Assembly (NCBI GenBank): GCA_017466805.1
Contig: JAFTTN010000088.1
Span: 1 to 64,000, forward strand
From: Clostridia bacterium
GTDB taxonomy: Bacteria; Bacillota; Clostridia; Oscillospirales; CAG-382
Reading direction: 5' to 3'
Length of the DNA stretch: 64,000 nt
The translations under genes and the position numbers were made by a program. Each line of letters starts with the position of its first letter. Position 1 is the stretch's first letter. Shown in pieces: positions 35,196-44,445 of the stretch. The notes below the pieces were generated by a model that saw only the letters and a program-made list of their open reading frames with translations, was not told the origin of the DNA and did no database searches.

Positions 35196-37169
35196 TTAAT
35201 CAAGCTTTACCGCGTGGGTAACGCTGCCGTACGAGCAGGCGACGAGCAGGTAATCGAGCGTTATCTGCTTTACGCTGTGCGCGGGAACGGTGATTTCGTA
35301 TTTATAGTTGCTGAACGCGCCGCCGTTTTCGCCCAAGCCCGCGGTATAATCGGCGGAAAGCACCTCGCCGGTTTTGCTGTCGCGCACAAGTATTGCAAGC
35401 GTGCCGTGGTCGCGCAGGTGGAGGGTTATTTTGCGGTCGGTGTCGCCCTGATTAACGAACGTGAAGTGGTCCTGATATTCTATCATCCAGTTTGCCGTAT
35501 TGGCGGGAGCACCAGCACCGTCGGCGCGGTGGTTATCGAACACTATAAGATTTCCCTGCGCATCGTGCCAGATAAATTCAACCATATCCATTCCCACAGC
35601 CTGATGGTTGTTTTGCGGGTTAAGATGCGTCATCCAGGTGGTGCTCTTTACTGTGTGGGGCGTGCTGTTATAGGACGCATAGGGGGTTTTCGGAAGAACC
35701 GAATCGCTGTAATAGGTTGTATATGTTACCGGCAGGAAGCGCGCGGAGGTGTTATCGTTAAAGGTCCAAGACATATAGTTGTCGATAACGCCGTGGTGGT
35801 AGGCAATACCCGAATATTGCTGTGAATATGCACCGCCGACGTAGCCAAGCGCTTTCGGCTCTGCCTGAACCTGACTTGCATCGGTATAGCAATACATCGT
35901 GCCGGTTACCATTCCTCCGGTTACGCTAAACTTAACGTTGCCGTTCGCACAGCGGATCGGGTTGACGTAGTAGTTTGCCGAATTATCTACGTTGATATTG
36001 CGGTATGCGTCTGCACTCGTACCGCCGATTACCCACATATATTCACCTGCGGGCAGACGGTAGGTTGTGGGCTGATAAACTCGCGGCTGATATTTTACAT
36101 ACGCGTAATCCAAGCCCGCATATTTAGCCGAAATCGCACCCGACGCGGTGAAATAATCGGCGGGTAGCTCGAACGAGGTATTATAGAACTTATACCAAGC
36201 GAGCTGACCGAACCAGGTACCGATATGCTGGTATCCGACGTTTAAAACGGTTATATAAACGTCGTGGTCGCTGTCGTTTTTAAGCTGATATCCAAGATAA
36301 ACGTTCTTGCCCGCATAGTTAGCGTGCTCGAAGGTTACGTATACATCGCCCTCCAAGCCCTCGTTGCGCATAAACGCCTTGCCGACGTGCTGTGCGCCGA
36401 ACTGCTCGGGGTTATTGGAATAAACGTAGGTACCGCCCTCGCGCTTGATGTAGTTTACCTCTGCGGCAACGAGCGGACTTTCGCCGTCGTTATCGAGCAC
36501 AAGCTTCGAGGTATCGACAGGTGCCGCAACGTCGTAGGGCAGCAGCACGGTGTGCTCACTCGCGGTGGTGGTGATTTTAAAATCGGCGTTGGCTTTTTTG
36601 GTTTTAACGGTTAAAGTATACGCCTCGTCGGCTTTTAACGAAACCGAAAGCTCGGTTTTGCCCGATTTAAGCTCTTCGCCGTTTTTGCTTATGGTTATAG
36701 AGCTTAAATTTTCGCCTTTAAGGGTATATTTATCGGTATACGGTGCGAAGACGGTATAGCTTCTTTCGCCGTTATCGTCGGTTAAATCGTCGATGCTCGA
36801 AAGACGGAACGCCTTGCTTCTGTCCTCGGCGTTAATTTCGGGCTCTTCGCTCGTTTCGCCCGAGCCTTCTTCGCTCGTTTCGCCTAAGCTCTCGTCGCTC
36901 GTTTCGTTTGAAGCATCGCTTTCGGATTCGGACGATTCGACCTCGGACGATTCGGCTTCACTCGATGCCTCCGAGCTGTCCTCGCTCGATACGGCTTGCG
37001 AGCTTTCGGGCTTTTCGGTTTTACTGCTTTCCTGCGCGGCTGTACTGCTTTCGCCGATTACCTCCGAGGAGCTGCTTTCGCTATCGCCGCAGGCGGCAAA
37101 AACCGCAACAAGCATTAAAAGTGCCAAAAGCAACGCGGTTATTCTTGCACGGTGTGTTCTTGTTTTCAT
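35196..37169 (-). CDS. large lipoprotein with Ser/Glu-rich linker
   Basis: The 657-aa protein has a lipoprotein signal peptide (lipobox VFAAC, Cys about 27), then about 90 residues of almost pure Ser/Glu/Thr that likely form an extended wall-spanning linker. A beta-rich region (about 125-215; YTVFAPYTDKYTLKG) and a large C-terminal domain rich in Tyr, Asn and Gly (about 220-657) follow. It should sit on the cell surface. I do not recognise the main domain. AAGGAG precedes the ATG, and the gene is monocistronic. Confidence 0.75.
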   Translation of the reverse strand: MKTRTHRARITALLLALLMLVAVFAACGDSESSSSEVIGESSTAAQESSKTEKPESSQAVSSEDSSEASSEAESSEVESSESESDASNETSDESLGETSEEGSGETSEEPEINAEDRSKAFRLSSIDDLTDDNGERSYTVFAPYTDKYTLKGENLSSITISKNGEELKSGKTELSVSLKADEAYTLTVKTKKANADFKITTTASEHTVLLPYDVAAPVDTSKLVLDNDGESPLVAAEVNYIKREGGTYVYSNNPEQFGAQHVGKAFMRNEGLEGDVYVTFEHANYAGKNVYLGYQLKNDSDHDVYITVLNVGYQHIGTWFGQLAWYKFYNTSFELPADYFTASGAISAKYAGLDYAYVKYQPRVYQPTTYRLPAGEYMWVIGGTSADAYRNINVDNSANYYVNPIRCANGNVKFSVTGGMVTGTMYCYTDASQVQAEPKALGYVGGAYSQQYSGIAYHHGVIDNYMSWTFNDNTSARFLPVTYTTYYSDSVLPKTPYASYNSTPHTVKSTTWMTHLNPQNNHQAVGMDMVEFIWHDAQGNLIVFDNHRADGAGAPANTANWMIEYQDHFTFVNQGDTDRKITLHLRDHGTLAILVRDSKTGEVLSADYTAGLGENGGAFSNYKYEITVPAHSVKQITLDYLLVACSYGSVTHAVKLD

Positions 37170-37220
37170 AGCCTTCTCCTTGTGGGATATATTGTATCGG
37201 TTTATTTTATATTTTAATTG

Positions 37221-38129
37221 TTATGGATTTGTAAAAGAAAGGCGAAATTCGCTTTTTATCGCTTCGGTGTTATCCTCGGAATATTCAAGCTCCTCGGATA
37301 TTATCCGTGCAAGCTCGACCGCATCGCCGCAATTTTTTAAAAGCGAGGCAAGCAGTCTTTCGCAAATAAGGCAAAAGCCGAGCGCCGCGCGGAATTCGAA
37401 AATATCCTCGGCACCGCTGCAATGACGGTATACGAAATACGCAAGAGCGCGCTCGAGAATTTTTTCCTGTCCGTCGCAATCGAAAAGAGCGCCCGAATAG
37501 CAGGAAAAAAGCTTTTGGTGGTTCGAATCGAGATATTCGAGCCGCGAAAGCACAAGCCGCGTTTTTTCATCGCCAAGCATATTCGGCGAAACCGAAAATT
37601 CGTTATATATATCAAAAAGCCTTTCGTTATATCGCTTTTCGCAGTTCGAAAGGATTGAAAAGAGTCTTTGGCGGGGAACGCAGGCATCGAATTCGGGGGA
37701 TTCCTCATCGTAGCCGAGCTCGCATATTTCGGATATTTCGGAATAGCCGTCGGAATTAAGAATAATAGAGCACGCCTCCTCGCACGCCATACCCAAGCCG
37801 ACCTCCATACCGTTTTTTACGGTATTATAAAAGCGCGGGTGCTCGCGGCAGATATCGCACAAATAGCCCTCGCCGAGATTTAATATTATTCTGCAAAGGT
37901 TGTTTTCGTCGAGATGAACGCAACGCCCGCCCCCGCAAAGCATAAAATGCGGGTTTTCGCTGTCCTCGATGCTTTTCAAAACCTCGCTTGCATAGGGTGC
38001 TTCGGCGCTTTGGTATTTGCCAAGCGTGAATTCGTCGATATCTATTTCCCAGCCGATACAGCAGCTATGCCTGCATTTGTCGGCAATACATTTAAATTTT
38101 TTGTAATAGCTCGGTGCATACAGCTTCAT
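37221..38129 (-). CDS. FliB-like (flagellin lysine-N-methylase family) CxxC protein
   Basis: The 302-aa product has the family Cys clusters: CIADKCRHSCCIGWEIDID near residue 14, then LCGGGRCVHL, and CDICREHPRFYN near residue 91. Members are annotated as flagellin lysine-N-methylases from the Salmonella FliB precedent and probably bind an Fe-S cluster. No flagellar gene lies in the window, so the real substrate here may differ. GGAGGCG precedes the ATG. Confidence 0.8.
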   Translation of the reverse strand: MKLYAPSYYKKFKCIADKCRHSCCIGWEIDIDEFTLGKYQSAEAPYASEVLKSIEDSENPHFMLCGGGRCVHLDENNLCRIILNLGEGYLCDICREHPRFYNTVKNGMEVGLGMACEEACSIILNSDGYSEISEICELGYDEESPEFDACVPRQRLFSILSNCEKRYNERLFDIYNEFSVSPNMLGDEKTRLVLSRLEYLDSNHQKLFSCYSGALFDCDGQEKILERALAYFVYRHCSGAEDIFEFRAALGFCLICERLLASLLKNCGDAVELARIISEELEYSEDNTEAIKSEFRLSFTNP

Positions 38130-38158
38130 TTTTTTCGCCTCCGCGTTGGTTTAAACCG

Positions 38159-38187
38159 ATTTTACCACGAACTTATCGGTTAGTCAA
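38159..38187 (-). promoter_or_regulatory. sigma-A promoter for FliB-like gene
   Basis: Minus strand: TTGACT (38187-38182), 17 bases and TAAAAT (38164-38159). Confidence 0.7.
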
Positions 38188-38255
38188 CAAATCCTTGCGC
38201 GACAGCTTATCAATCGAGCGTTGTTTTGTTTTTTGTGTGTTTTTCTTTTTTCGCA

Positions 38256-38277
38256 GGGAGCTTTTACAAAAGCTCCC
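38256..38277. repeat. GGGAGCTTTT hairpin in intergenic region
   Basis: A perfect 10-bp inverted repeat (GGGAGCTTTT / AAAAGCTCCC) with a 2-base loop, followed by CGCACCCCGCAAAACCC. It looks like a dispersed REP-type palindrome. The rest of 38188-38397 holds no gene that I can support. Confidence 0.5.
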
Positions 38278-38397
38278 CGCACCCCGCAAAACCCTTTATA
38301 TCAAAAATTCATATACGGTTACAGCTTTTCAACGCCCGCCCATTATATAGTCGCCAAACAAGCAATAAGGTTTGCCGTTTTTTACAAATCCTTAAAA

Positions 38398-38419
38398 GAA
38401 ACCGCAAGTTGAAGCATAT
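38398..38419 (-). repeat. ATATGCTTCAAC-N4-GGTT motif, copy 3
   Basis: On the minus strand the sequence reads ATATGCTTCAAC, TTGC, GGTTTC, matching the copies at 15243 and 22731 except for the last two bases. It lies just beyond the 3' end of the gene at 38424, not at a promoter. Confidence 0.5.
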
Positions 38420-38423
38420 ACCG

Positions 38424-39119
38424 TTACAATCGAATAAACTTTTCCAATACGGATATATATTCCTTTGGAATCTCGTAACAGTCGACAGAGTATTTCAGCG
38501 GCATCGAATATTCGTCGTTTTCGTCGTAAATCGCCGTGATGTTTACGGTTATCACCCATTTTCCGTTCACTTTTCCTATATATCCCTTATATTGAGTCGC
38601 AAGCGGACTGCCGTTATAGCCGTAATAAATCATTTTCAGGCGTTGGTTCTCGCTAAGCACAAATAGATTTTCGGTTTCGTAAACAAAATCGCTCTTTTTT
38701 CCGCTTTCTATCTCGCAAATAGCTTGCAAAAGCTCTTCTTTACGAGAATATCTGCCGCCACAGCAAACCGACGTCAGCTCGCCCTCGGTTTGAAATTCAT
38801 AATCCTCGGCAACGTACAGACGTTGGTCCAAAAACGAGCGCAAAACGATAAAGGTATGGCTGTCATCCTGCACGACCTCTTTGATATTAAAACTGCCGTC
38901 TTCGGTTTTTGCTATCCTTTTCCCCTCGGTATAATTGCCGGGATTCCCCATCGAGACATAGCTTCTTCCGCGCCAAATCAATCCGCCCTCTTCCCCGCGG
39001 TAAACCGCCGAATTATCGGTGAAAACAATTCCGTTCGCAAACAGCCAAACGAATACGCACGCGATAGCGGCAACAGTAAATGCGATTTTTGTAATTGTTT
39101 TCCCGGATATTTTTTTCAT
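38424..39119 (-). CDS. membrane-anchored protein of unknown function
   Basis: The 231-aa product has one N-terminal membrane helix (about 10-30; AFTVAAIACVFVWLFANGIVF) and an extracytoplasmic domain with SVCCGGRYSRKEELLQAI and a beta-rich C-terminus. GGGGTGG precedes the chosen ATG, three codons inside the open frame. No family recognised. Confidence 0.65.
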   Translation of the reverse strand: MKKISGKTITKIAFTVAAIACVFVWLFANGIVFTDNSAVYRGEEGGLIWRGRSYVSMGNPGNYTEGKRIAKTEDGSFNIKEVVQDDSHTFIVLRSFLDQRLYVAEDYEFQTEGELTSVCCGGRYSRKEELLQAICEIESGKKSDFVYETENLFVLSENQRLKMIYYGYNGSPLATQYKGYIGKVNGKWVITVNITAIYDENDEYSMPLKYSVDCYEIPKEYISVLEKFIRL

Positions 39120-39221
39120 ATATACCACCCCGAAACGTTTTTCTGTATATTAGAAATGTTTCTCTGCAAAACGTTACAAAAATGCAAGCATTTTTTGGTT
39201 TTCTGTGCGAGCGTACTGTCA

Positions 39222-39256
39222 TCAAAAAAACACCCGAAAACTTGCGTTTTCGGGTG
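39222..39256 (-). terminator. intrinsic terminator after PPi-PFK gene
   Basis: An 11-bp perfect stem (CACCCGAAAAC / GTTTTCGGGTG) is followed on the minus strand by TTTTTTT. Confidence 0.85.
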
Positions 39257-39270
39257 AATGCAAAGCGTTA

Positions 39271-40932
39271 TTATTTACCCTGCTCGAGTGCAAGAGTTTG
39301 AGTGGTAGCATCGCAAACCTCGGTCGGACCGAAGTACTGGATAGCACCGGGGTAAACGAAGCAGGTGTTTTCTGCCCATTCTGCGCGGTTAGCCGCAAAG
39401 AACTTGAAGGGTGCACCCTCGAGGTCTACGAGCGCCTTGCGGATAACGGGCTTATCCTTACCGTGTCTTCTTTCGATGTTCATCATCTTGGTCATAGGCA
39501 TACCGCCCGCAACCCATTCTTCAGCAGGGTTGGAAAGGTTGGAAACCTTGGAAAGATAGCCGGTGTAGCCGTATTGGATAAGCATAAATGCGTTGTAGCC
39601 GAGCGAGTAGCAGTAGTCTGCATCGAAGTTGGAGGGGAATGCGCAGCGGCCCTCGTAGCCGAGGAAGTGGTGGAGCGCAGAGAACTTGCCGTTGTATGCG
39701 CCTGCTTCCTTACGAGCTTTTAAATTGTCTGCAACGAATGCAGAGAAGAGCTTTTCGGATTCGATAAGCGAAACCTGAACGTTGCCGTGGGGGTCGCGTT
39801 CGAGGAAGAGCTGACGCTGGATAGAGTCGGGAAGTATCGAGAATACCTCCATAGATTCCTTGGAAAGACCCTCCTGAATGAATTCGTATTTATCCTTCCA
39901 GGTGAGAAGAGCGTTGAATTCATCGGTCTTTTCGCCTGCAAGAAGCTCGTTGATTTCTGCGATAAGCACCGAGAATTCGGGAACGAATTCAACGATACCC
40001 TCGGGAATAATCGCAACGCCGAAGTTGCAGCCCTTTGCGGCACGCTTTGCAACAGAATCTGCGATATAGTCTGCAATTTCTACCATAGACATCTTCTTTG
40101 CGGCAACCTCTTCGCCTACCAAGCAAATGTTGGGACGGGTCTGGAGCGCGCATTCGAGAGCAACGTGAGAAGCAGAACGGCCCATTACCTTAACGAAGTG
40201 CCAATACTTCTTTGCGGAGTTAGCGTCGCGTTCGATATTACCGATAATTTCGGAATAGGTTTTGGTAGCGGTATCGAAGCCGAAGGAGCATTCGATATCC
40301 TCGTTCTTAAGGTCGCCGTCGATAGTTTTGGGACAGCCGATAACCTGAACGCCGGCATTGTTAGCCGCAAAATATTCGGCAAGAACAGCCGCGTTGGTGT
40401 TCGAGTCGTCGCCGCCGATGATTACGATAGCGTTGATACCGTGCTTTTTGCAAACCTTTGCAACGATAGCAAACTGTTCTTCGGTTTCGAGCTTGGTTCT
40501 GCCCGAGCCGATAATATCGAAGCCGCCGGTGTTGCGGTATGCATCGATATATTCGTCGTCAAAAATAATATAATCGTCTTCCAACAGACCGGAGGGACCG
40601 CCTTTGAAGCCGTAAAGAACGTTGTTCTTATCGGTAGCCTTCAAAGCGTCGTACAAGCCGCAGATAACGTTGTGTCCGCCGGGAGCCTGACCGCCCGAAA
40701 GGATAACGCCAACCTTCTGCACCTTTGCTTCAGCGGTATTTTCGCCCTTTTGGAAGGTGATTTCGTTCTTGCCGTAGGTGTTGGGGAACAAAGCCTTGAT
40801 CTTTTCCTGATCTGCTACGCTTTCGGTAGGAAGACCGTCTTTAACGCAGATTTCGGAAATGCCGTTTCTGAGCATACCGGGAAGCTTGGGGGTGTACTGG
40901 TATCTTGCAATCTGAAGAGGTGAAAGTTTCAT
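39271..40932 (-). CDS. pfp: diphosphate-dependent 6-phosphofructokinase
   Basis: This 553-aa enzyme phosphorylates fructose-6-phosphate with pyrophosphate, reversibly, so it works in glycolysis and gluconeogenesis. The long form is like the plant-type beta subunit family. It shows [13 protein letters not shown] (about 75-88), [10 protein letters not shown] with the GGDD of PPi-dependent enzymes, [10 protein letters not shown] with the catalytic TIDGD, and MGRSASH. Base usage is more biased than in the neighbours, as expected for a highly expressed gene. Confidence 0.95.
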   Translation of the reverse strand: MKLSPLQIARYQYTPKLPGMLRNGISEICVKDGLPTESVADQEKIKALFPNTYGKNEITFQKGENTAEAKVQKVGVILSGGQAPGGHNVICGLYDALKATDKNNVLYGFKGGPSGLLEDDYIIFDDEYIDAYRNTGGFDIIGSGRTKLETEEQFAIVAKVCKKHGINAIVIIGGDDSNTNAAVLAEYFAANNAGVQVIGCPKTIDGDLKNEDIECSFGFDTATKTYSEIIGNIERDANSAKKYWHFVKVMGRSASHVALECALQTRPNICLVGEEVAAKKMSMVEIADYIADSVAKRAAKGCNFGVAIIPEGIVEFVPEFSVLIAEINELLAGEKTDEFNALLTWKDKYEFIQEGLSKESMEVFSILPDSIQRQLFLERDPHGNVQVSLIESEKLFSAFVADNLKARKEAGAYNGKFSALHHFLGYEGRCAFPSNFDADYCYSLGYNAFMLIQYGYTGYLSKVSNLSNPAEEWVAGGMPMTKMMNIERRHGKDKPVIRKALVDLEGAPFKFFAANRAEWAENTCFVYPGAIQYFGPTEVCDATTQTLALEQGK

Positions 40933-40976
40933 TAGAAGAACACTCCTTGTATTGATGTAAAATTCAAAATCGTCTT

Positions 40977-41005
40977 ATTATACCCCATTTTTCAACAAAA
41001 GTAAA
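40977..41005 (-). promoter_or_regulatory. sigma-A promoter for PPi-PFK gene
   Basis: Minus strand: TTTACT (41005-41000), 17 bases and TATAAT (40982-40977). AAGGAGTG precedes the ATG. Confidence 0.7.
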
Positions 41006-41091
41006 TAGTATTTTATCTTTTTTCGCCGTGTGCAAAGCTAAAATATTCGGTTTTAAAAAACAAGCCTTTTGTATAACAAACACAACCGCTG

Positions 41092-41127
41092 TAAAAAAAG
41101 CCGCAAGGCACACTGCCCGACGGCTTT
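41092..41127 (-). terminator. intrinsic terminator after glycosidase-like gene
   Basis: A 14-bp imperfect stem (AAAGCCG core) with a TTTTTTT tail on the minus strand. Confidence 0.7.
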
Positions 41128-41132
41128 GATTT

Positions 41133-42329
41133 TTATTCGAACACAAGCTCGCCATCTATATCGGCGGTTGCGGATTTAAAGGTCATCGTGCCGGCATAGC
41201 CGTCGATACCGTTAAATCCGACGAAAACGATTTTTTCGTTCCACACCGCGCCCTTCGGTACCGAAGCGCAGGGGATTTCGGGCTGCTTTGGGCTTTTGAA
41301 ATTTTCGAACTCGCTATCCGAAATCATATAGCGCGCTCTTCCGCCAAGGCTGAAGATTAAATAATATCGGCCGTCATACACTATATAATCGGGGCATTCG
41401 GGCTCGGTCGCATCGTCCGAAATATAAATCGGATTGCCGGTATCCTCCCATATGTTCAAATCGCGCGAGATAAAATGCGCAAGACAGCCCTTGCCCTCGG
41501 CGACGAGAGCGGTGGTCAAAAGCATATGAAAGGTTCCGTCGCTTCCCTTTATCACCTTTGGGTCGCGGGCGACAGCTTGATTGTATTTTTCGGGCAGCAG
41601 GAACCCAAAGCGCTCGTCCTTTTCGAAATGAAAGCCGTCGGCGGATATACTGCGCTTTATCGGTGCGGCAAGCGCTCCGCCGCGCCTTACGGTATAAAAC
41701 AAATATTCGAGCTCGCCCTGCTTTATCCAAGAGCCCGTGCATATCGAGCATTCGGTCGGGTCGGTTATTTCCACCGCCATCGGATGCACCGACCAACGCG
41801 AAAAATCCTTTGTCGATATATGCGCCCATTGGTGCGCACCCATTCCCCATTTGCTGTAATGATGGTGTCTGTCCTTTAAATACAAAATATGGTATTCATC
41901 GCCGCGAACGTATGGCATACAATCGCCGACAAACACATTTTCCTCGGGACGCCAGCCCTCTGCACCGCAAAAGGTCGAAATCACGCAGGGCTCCTCGCGG
42001 CGCTTACAGCTATATTCGGCAACGCAAATTTCAAAATCGCTTTCGGTTTTATCGCCTAAGCAAAACAGCATATCGCCGCTCGGCCATTCCTCGTCGGCAA
42101 GATTGCCGTTTATATACAGCTCGATTCGGTGGCGAAGCAAAATAATCCTTGCCCTATCGCCGATTTCCGCGCTTGCGCGCAGCACCAAGGGCTGCGGGTG
42201 CGAGCAGCAGGCAACGGCGCAGGAAAGAAAGCCCTCCGACAGCTTTATTTCCAAGCTTTTTCGGTTTTCGCGGTGTGCGACTGCGTAATACGCATCGGTT
42301 ACAAGCAAATTTATTTCGATACCCTTCAT
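41133..42329 (-). CDS. GH32/GH43-like five-bladed propeller glycosidase
   Basis: The 398-aa protein has an N-terminal beta-sandwich-like region (about 1-115) and a five-bladed propeller: VFVGDCMPYVRGDEYHILY with a candidate nucleophile Asp, WGMGAHQWAHISTKDFSRW, the central RDPKV, and ATEPECPDYIVYDGRYYL with a candidate acid Glu. GH32-related enzymes cleave fructosides and GH43 cleave arabinosides or xylosides; the substrate is not decided. No signal peptide is seen, so it probably acts on imported oligosaccharides. Confidence 0.78.
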   Translation of the reverse strand: MKGIEINLLVTDAYYAVAHRENRKSLEIKLSEGFLSCAVACCSHPQPLVLRASAEIGDRARIILLRHRIELYINGNLADEEWPSGDMLFCLGDKTESDFEICVAEYSCKRREEPCVISTFCGAEGWRPEENVFVGDCMPYVRGDEYHILYLKDRHHHYSKWGMGAHQWAHISTKDFSRWSVHPMAVEITDPTECSICTGSWIKQGELEYLFYTVRRGGALAAPIKRSISADGFHFEKDERFGFLLPEKYNQAVARDPKVIKGSDGTFHMLLTTALVAEGKGCLAHFISRDLNIWEDTGNPIYISDDATEPECPDYIVYDGRYYLIFSLGGRARYMISDSEFENFKSPKQPEIPCASVPKGAVWNEKIVFVGFNGIDGYAGTMTFKSATADIDGELVFE

Positions 42330-42360
42330 TTTGCCCCCGCCTTTTTATTATTATACCGAC

Positions 42361-42389
42361 ATTATACCACCGTTTTTCTTCTTTTACAA
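42361..42389 (-). promoter_or_regulatory. sigma-A promoter for glycosidase-like gene
   Basis: Minus strand: TTGTAA (42389-42384), 17 bases and TATAAT (42366-42361). Confidence 0.7.
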
Positions 42390-42434
42390 TGCCGACACCG
42401 CAAAAAACGGCGAAGCTTTAATTGTTAAAAAACA

Positions 42435-42463
42435 TTGACGATTTTGTTAAAATATGTTATAAT
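42435..42463 (+). promoter_or_regulatory. sigma-A promoter for VTT-PlsC gene
   Basis: TTGACG (42435-42440), 17 bases and TATAAT (42458-42463). The open frame begins upstream of this promoter, so the start at 42506 is preferred. Confidence 0.75.
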
Positions 42464-42505
42464 TTCTGTGACTGTGCATATTTTAGAAAAGGAAAGCTAA
42501 ACGGC

Positions 42506-44425
42506 ATGGCTTTAAAAAAGGAAGCGAGATATAAATTATATATAGCATCGGCGCTTATCGCGGTATTCGCAACGCTTGCGTTGTTTCTGTTTTCGGGCGA
42601 TAATTTAACGCTTTTGAAAAACGTTTTTTCGAACGACATGTCCAACGAGCAGCTAAAGGAAACCTTAAAAAGCTTTGGCTGGCGCGGATATATTACGGTA
42701 ATAATGCTTTCGTTTATACAGGTTGTAAGCTCTTGCCTCCCTGCCGAGCCGGTGCAGGTCGTTGCGGGGGTTACGTTTGGGTTCCCTTTGGGACTTTTGC
42801 TGTGCTGTATCGGCATTTTTATCGCAAACACAACCATATATTTGCTGTATAAAAGCTTTGGCGAAAGGTTAAACAGCTTTTTTGTAAAAAAGCTTCATTT
42901 GGACCTCGAAAAAATCGCAGGCTCGGGCAAATGCGTGCTGATTATTTTTATTCTGTATATCCTGCCCGCGATTCCCTATGGTATGATATGCTTTTTCGCG
43001 GCTTCGACGAATATGCGTTACCGCAAATATATCGCCGTAACAGTGCTCGGCTCGCTCCCCTCCGCCTGCTTGGGCGTGGGGCTCGGCTACGTTGCTATCG
43101 AGGCGAATTGGATCATTTCGCTCTGCGCGTTCGCGTTGCTTATTGCGGCAATGATAATTTTGTGGTTCAAGCGCGATGTTTTGTTCGAAAAGCTAAACGG
43201 CTTTGCCGAAAAAAGCAAGAAAAAATCCGAAAACGAGCTTCGAGAAACCAACGCGTTTTTGCTCAATCTCTGCTATTTTGTATTTTATATATATTTTAGG
43301 CTTTGCGGCGTACGCATAAAGGTAAAAAACAAAATCGAAAATCTGCAAAAGCCGTCTATCGTGCTTTGCAACCACGGCTCGTTCGTCGATTTCGTTTTCG
43401 TCGCGGCAATGCTCCGCAAAAGCAAGCCGAAATTCGTTGCGGCGCGGCTTTATTTCTACGACAAGCGCTCGCGCTGGCTTATACGCGCTATCGGCGGGTT
43501 CCCGAAAAGTATGTTCGCTATCGATTTGGAAAGCACGCGCAACTGTATACGTGCGCTAAAGACCGGCAACGCGCTGCTTATGATGCCCGAGGCGCGCTTA
43601 TCGACTGCGGGACGGTTCGAGGATATTCAGGATACCACCTATACCTTTATAAAAAAATCCGCCGTGCCGGTATACACGCTTAAATTCAGCGGCGATTATT
43701 TTGCCGACCCGAAATGGGGCAAGGGCTTCCGCCGCGGGTCTGTTGTAGAAGCCGAAATGGATTTGCTTTTTTCCGCCGAAAGCATTGCAAGCCTTTCGGC
43801 AGAGGAAATTAAAAGCGGCGTCGAAGCCAAGCTTTACTATAACGAATTTGAATGGCTGAAGCAGAACCCCGAAATCGAATACCGCTCGAAGCGTATGGCC
43901 GAGGGCTTGGAAAACATTCTTGCCGTTTGCCCGCTTTGCCGCGGCAAGCACACGATTAAAACCGAAAAAGACAAAATATATTGCGAAAAATGCGGATATT
44001 TAACCTCGATAGACAATAAATACGCATTTTCCGAGGGCTTTAAATTCGAAAACCTTTTGCAATGGTACGATTGGCGCAAGGCTCTGCTCGAGCAGGAAAT
44101 TGAAGATAGCAATAATTTTTCGCTGTCCGCAAGTGTCGAGCTTCGATTGCCGAGCAAAAACGGAAAAGGGCTAACCCGCCAAGCAGGAAAAGGGGTTTGC
44201 ACGCTCGACAGGCAAGGGCTTAAATATTGCGGCGAAAAGGACGGCGAAAAAGTCGAGCTGTTCTTCCCGATAGAGCGCATCTACCGCTTGCTTTTCGGCG
44301 CGGGCGAGAATTTTGAAATATACAACGACAAGGAAATTCTTTATTTCGTGCCCGAGGAAAAGCGCTCCTGCGTTGATTGGTATCTTTCCTCGATGATTTT
44401 ATACGATAAGGCTGTCGGAAAATAA
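42506..44425 (+). CDS. VTT (DedA/TVP38-like) - PlsC acyltransferase - zinc-ribbon fusion
   Basis: This 639-aa protein joins three parts. Residues 10-222 form a multi-helix VTT domain (FIQVVSSCLPAEPVQVVAG, LPAIPYGMICFFAAS) like DedA/TMEM41-type lipid scramblases. Residues 255-430 form a PlsC-type acyltransferase with NHGSFVD (His290, Asp295) and PEARLS (361-366). Residues 475-496 hold CPLC and CEKC, a zinc ribbon, before a C-terminal domain of about 140 residues. It could acylate lysophospholipid and move the product across the membrane, which is inference. Stand-alone VTT and PlsC proteins are common; this combination is unusual. Confidence 0.85.
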   Translation: MALKKEARYKLYIASALIAVFATLALFLFSGDNLTLLKNVFSNDMSNEQLKETLKSFGWRGYITVIMLSFIQVVSSCLPAEPVQVVAGVTFGFPLGLLLCCIGIFIANTTIYLLYKSFGERLNSFFVKKLHLDLEKIAGSGKCVLIIFILYILPAIPYGMICFFAASTNMRYRKYIAVTVLGSLPSACLGVGLGYVAIEANWIISLCAFALLIAAMIILWFKRDVLFEKLNGFAEKSKKKSENELRETNAFLLNLCYFVFYIYFRLCGVRIKVKNKIENLQKPSIVLCNHGSFVDFVFVAAMLRKSKPKFVAARLYFYDKRSRWLIRAIGGFPKSMFAIDLESTRNCIRALKTGNALLMMPEARLSTAGRFEDIQDTTYTFIKKSAVPVYTLKFSGDYFADPKWGKGFRRGSVVEAEMDLLFSAESIASLSAEEIKSGVEAKLYYNEFEWLKQNPEIEYRSKRMAEGLENILAVCPLCRGKHTIKTEKDKIYCEKCGYLTSIDNKYAFSEGFKFENLLQWYDWRKALLEQEIEDSNNFSLSASVELRLPSKNGKGLTRQAGKGVCTLDRQGLKYCGEKDGEKVELFFPIERIYRLLFGAGENFEIYNDKEILYFVPEEKRSCVDWYLSSMILYDKAVGK

Positions 44426-44445
44426 AACGAAAGGGGGGTATTGTC

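Noticed and set aside
39787-40923. Long plus-strand frame opposite the PPi-PFK gene
   Set aside because: PPi-PFK motifs are unmistakable on the minus strand; the opposite frame has no family features.
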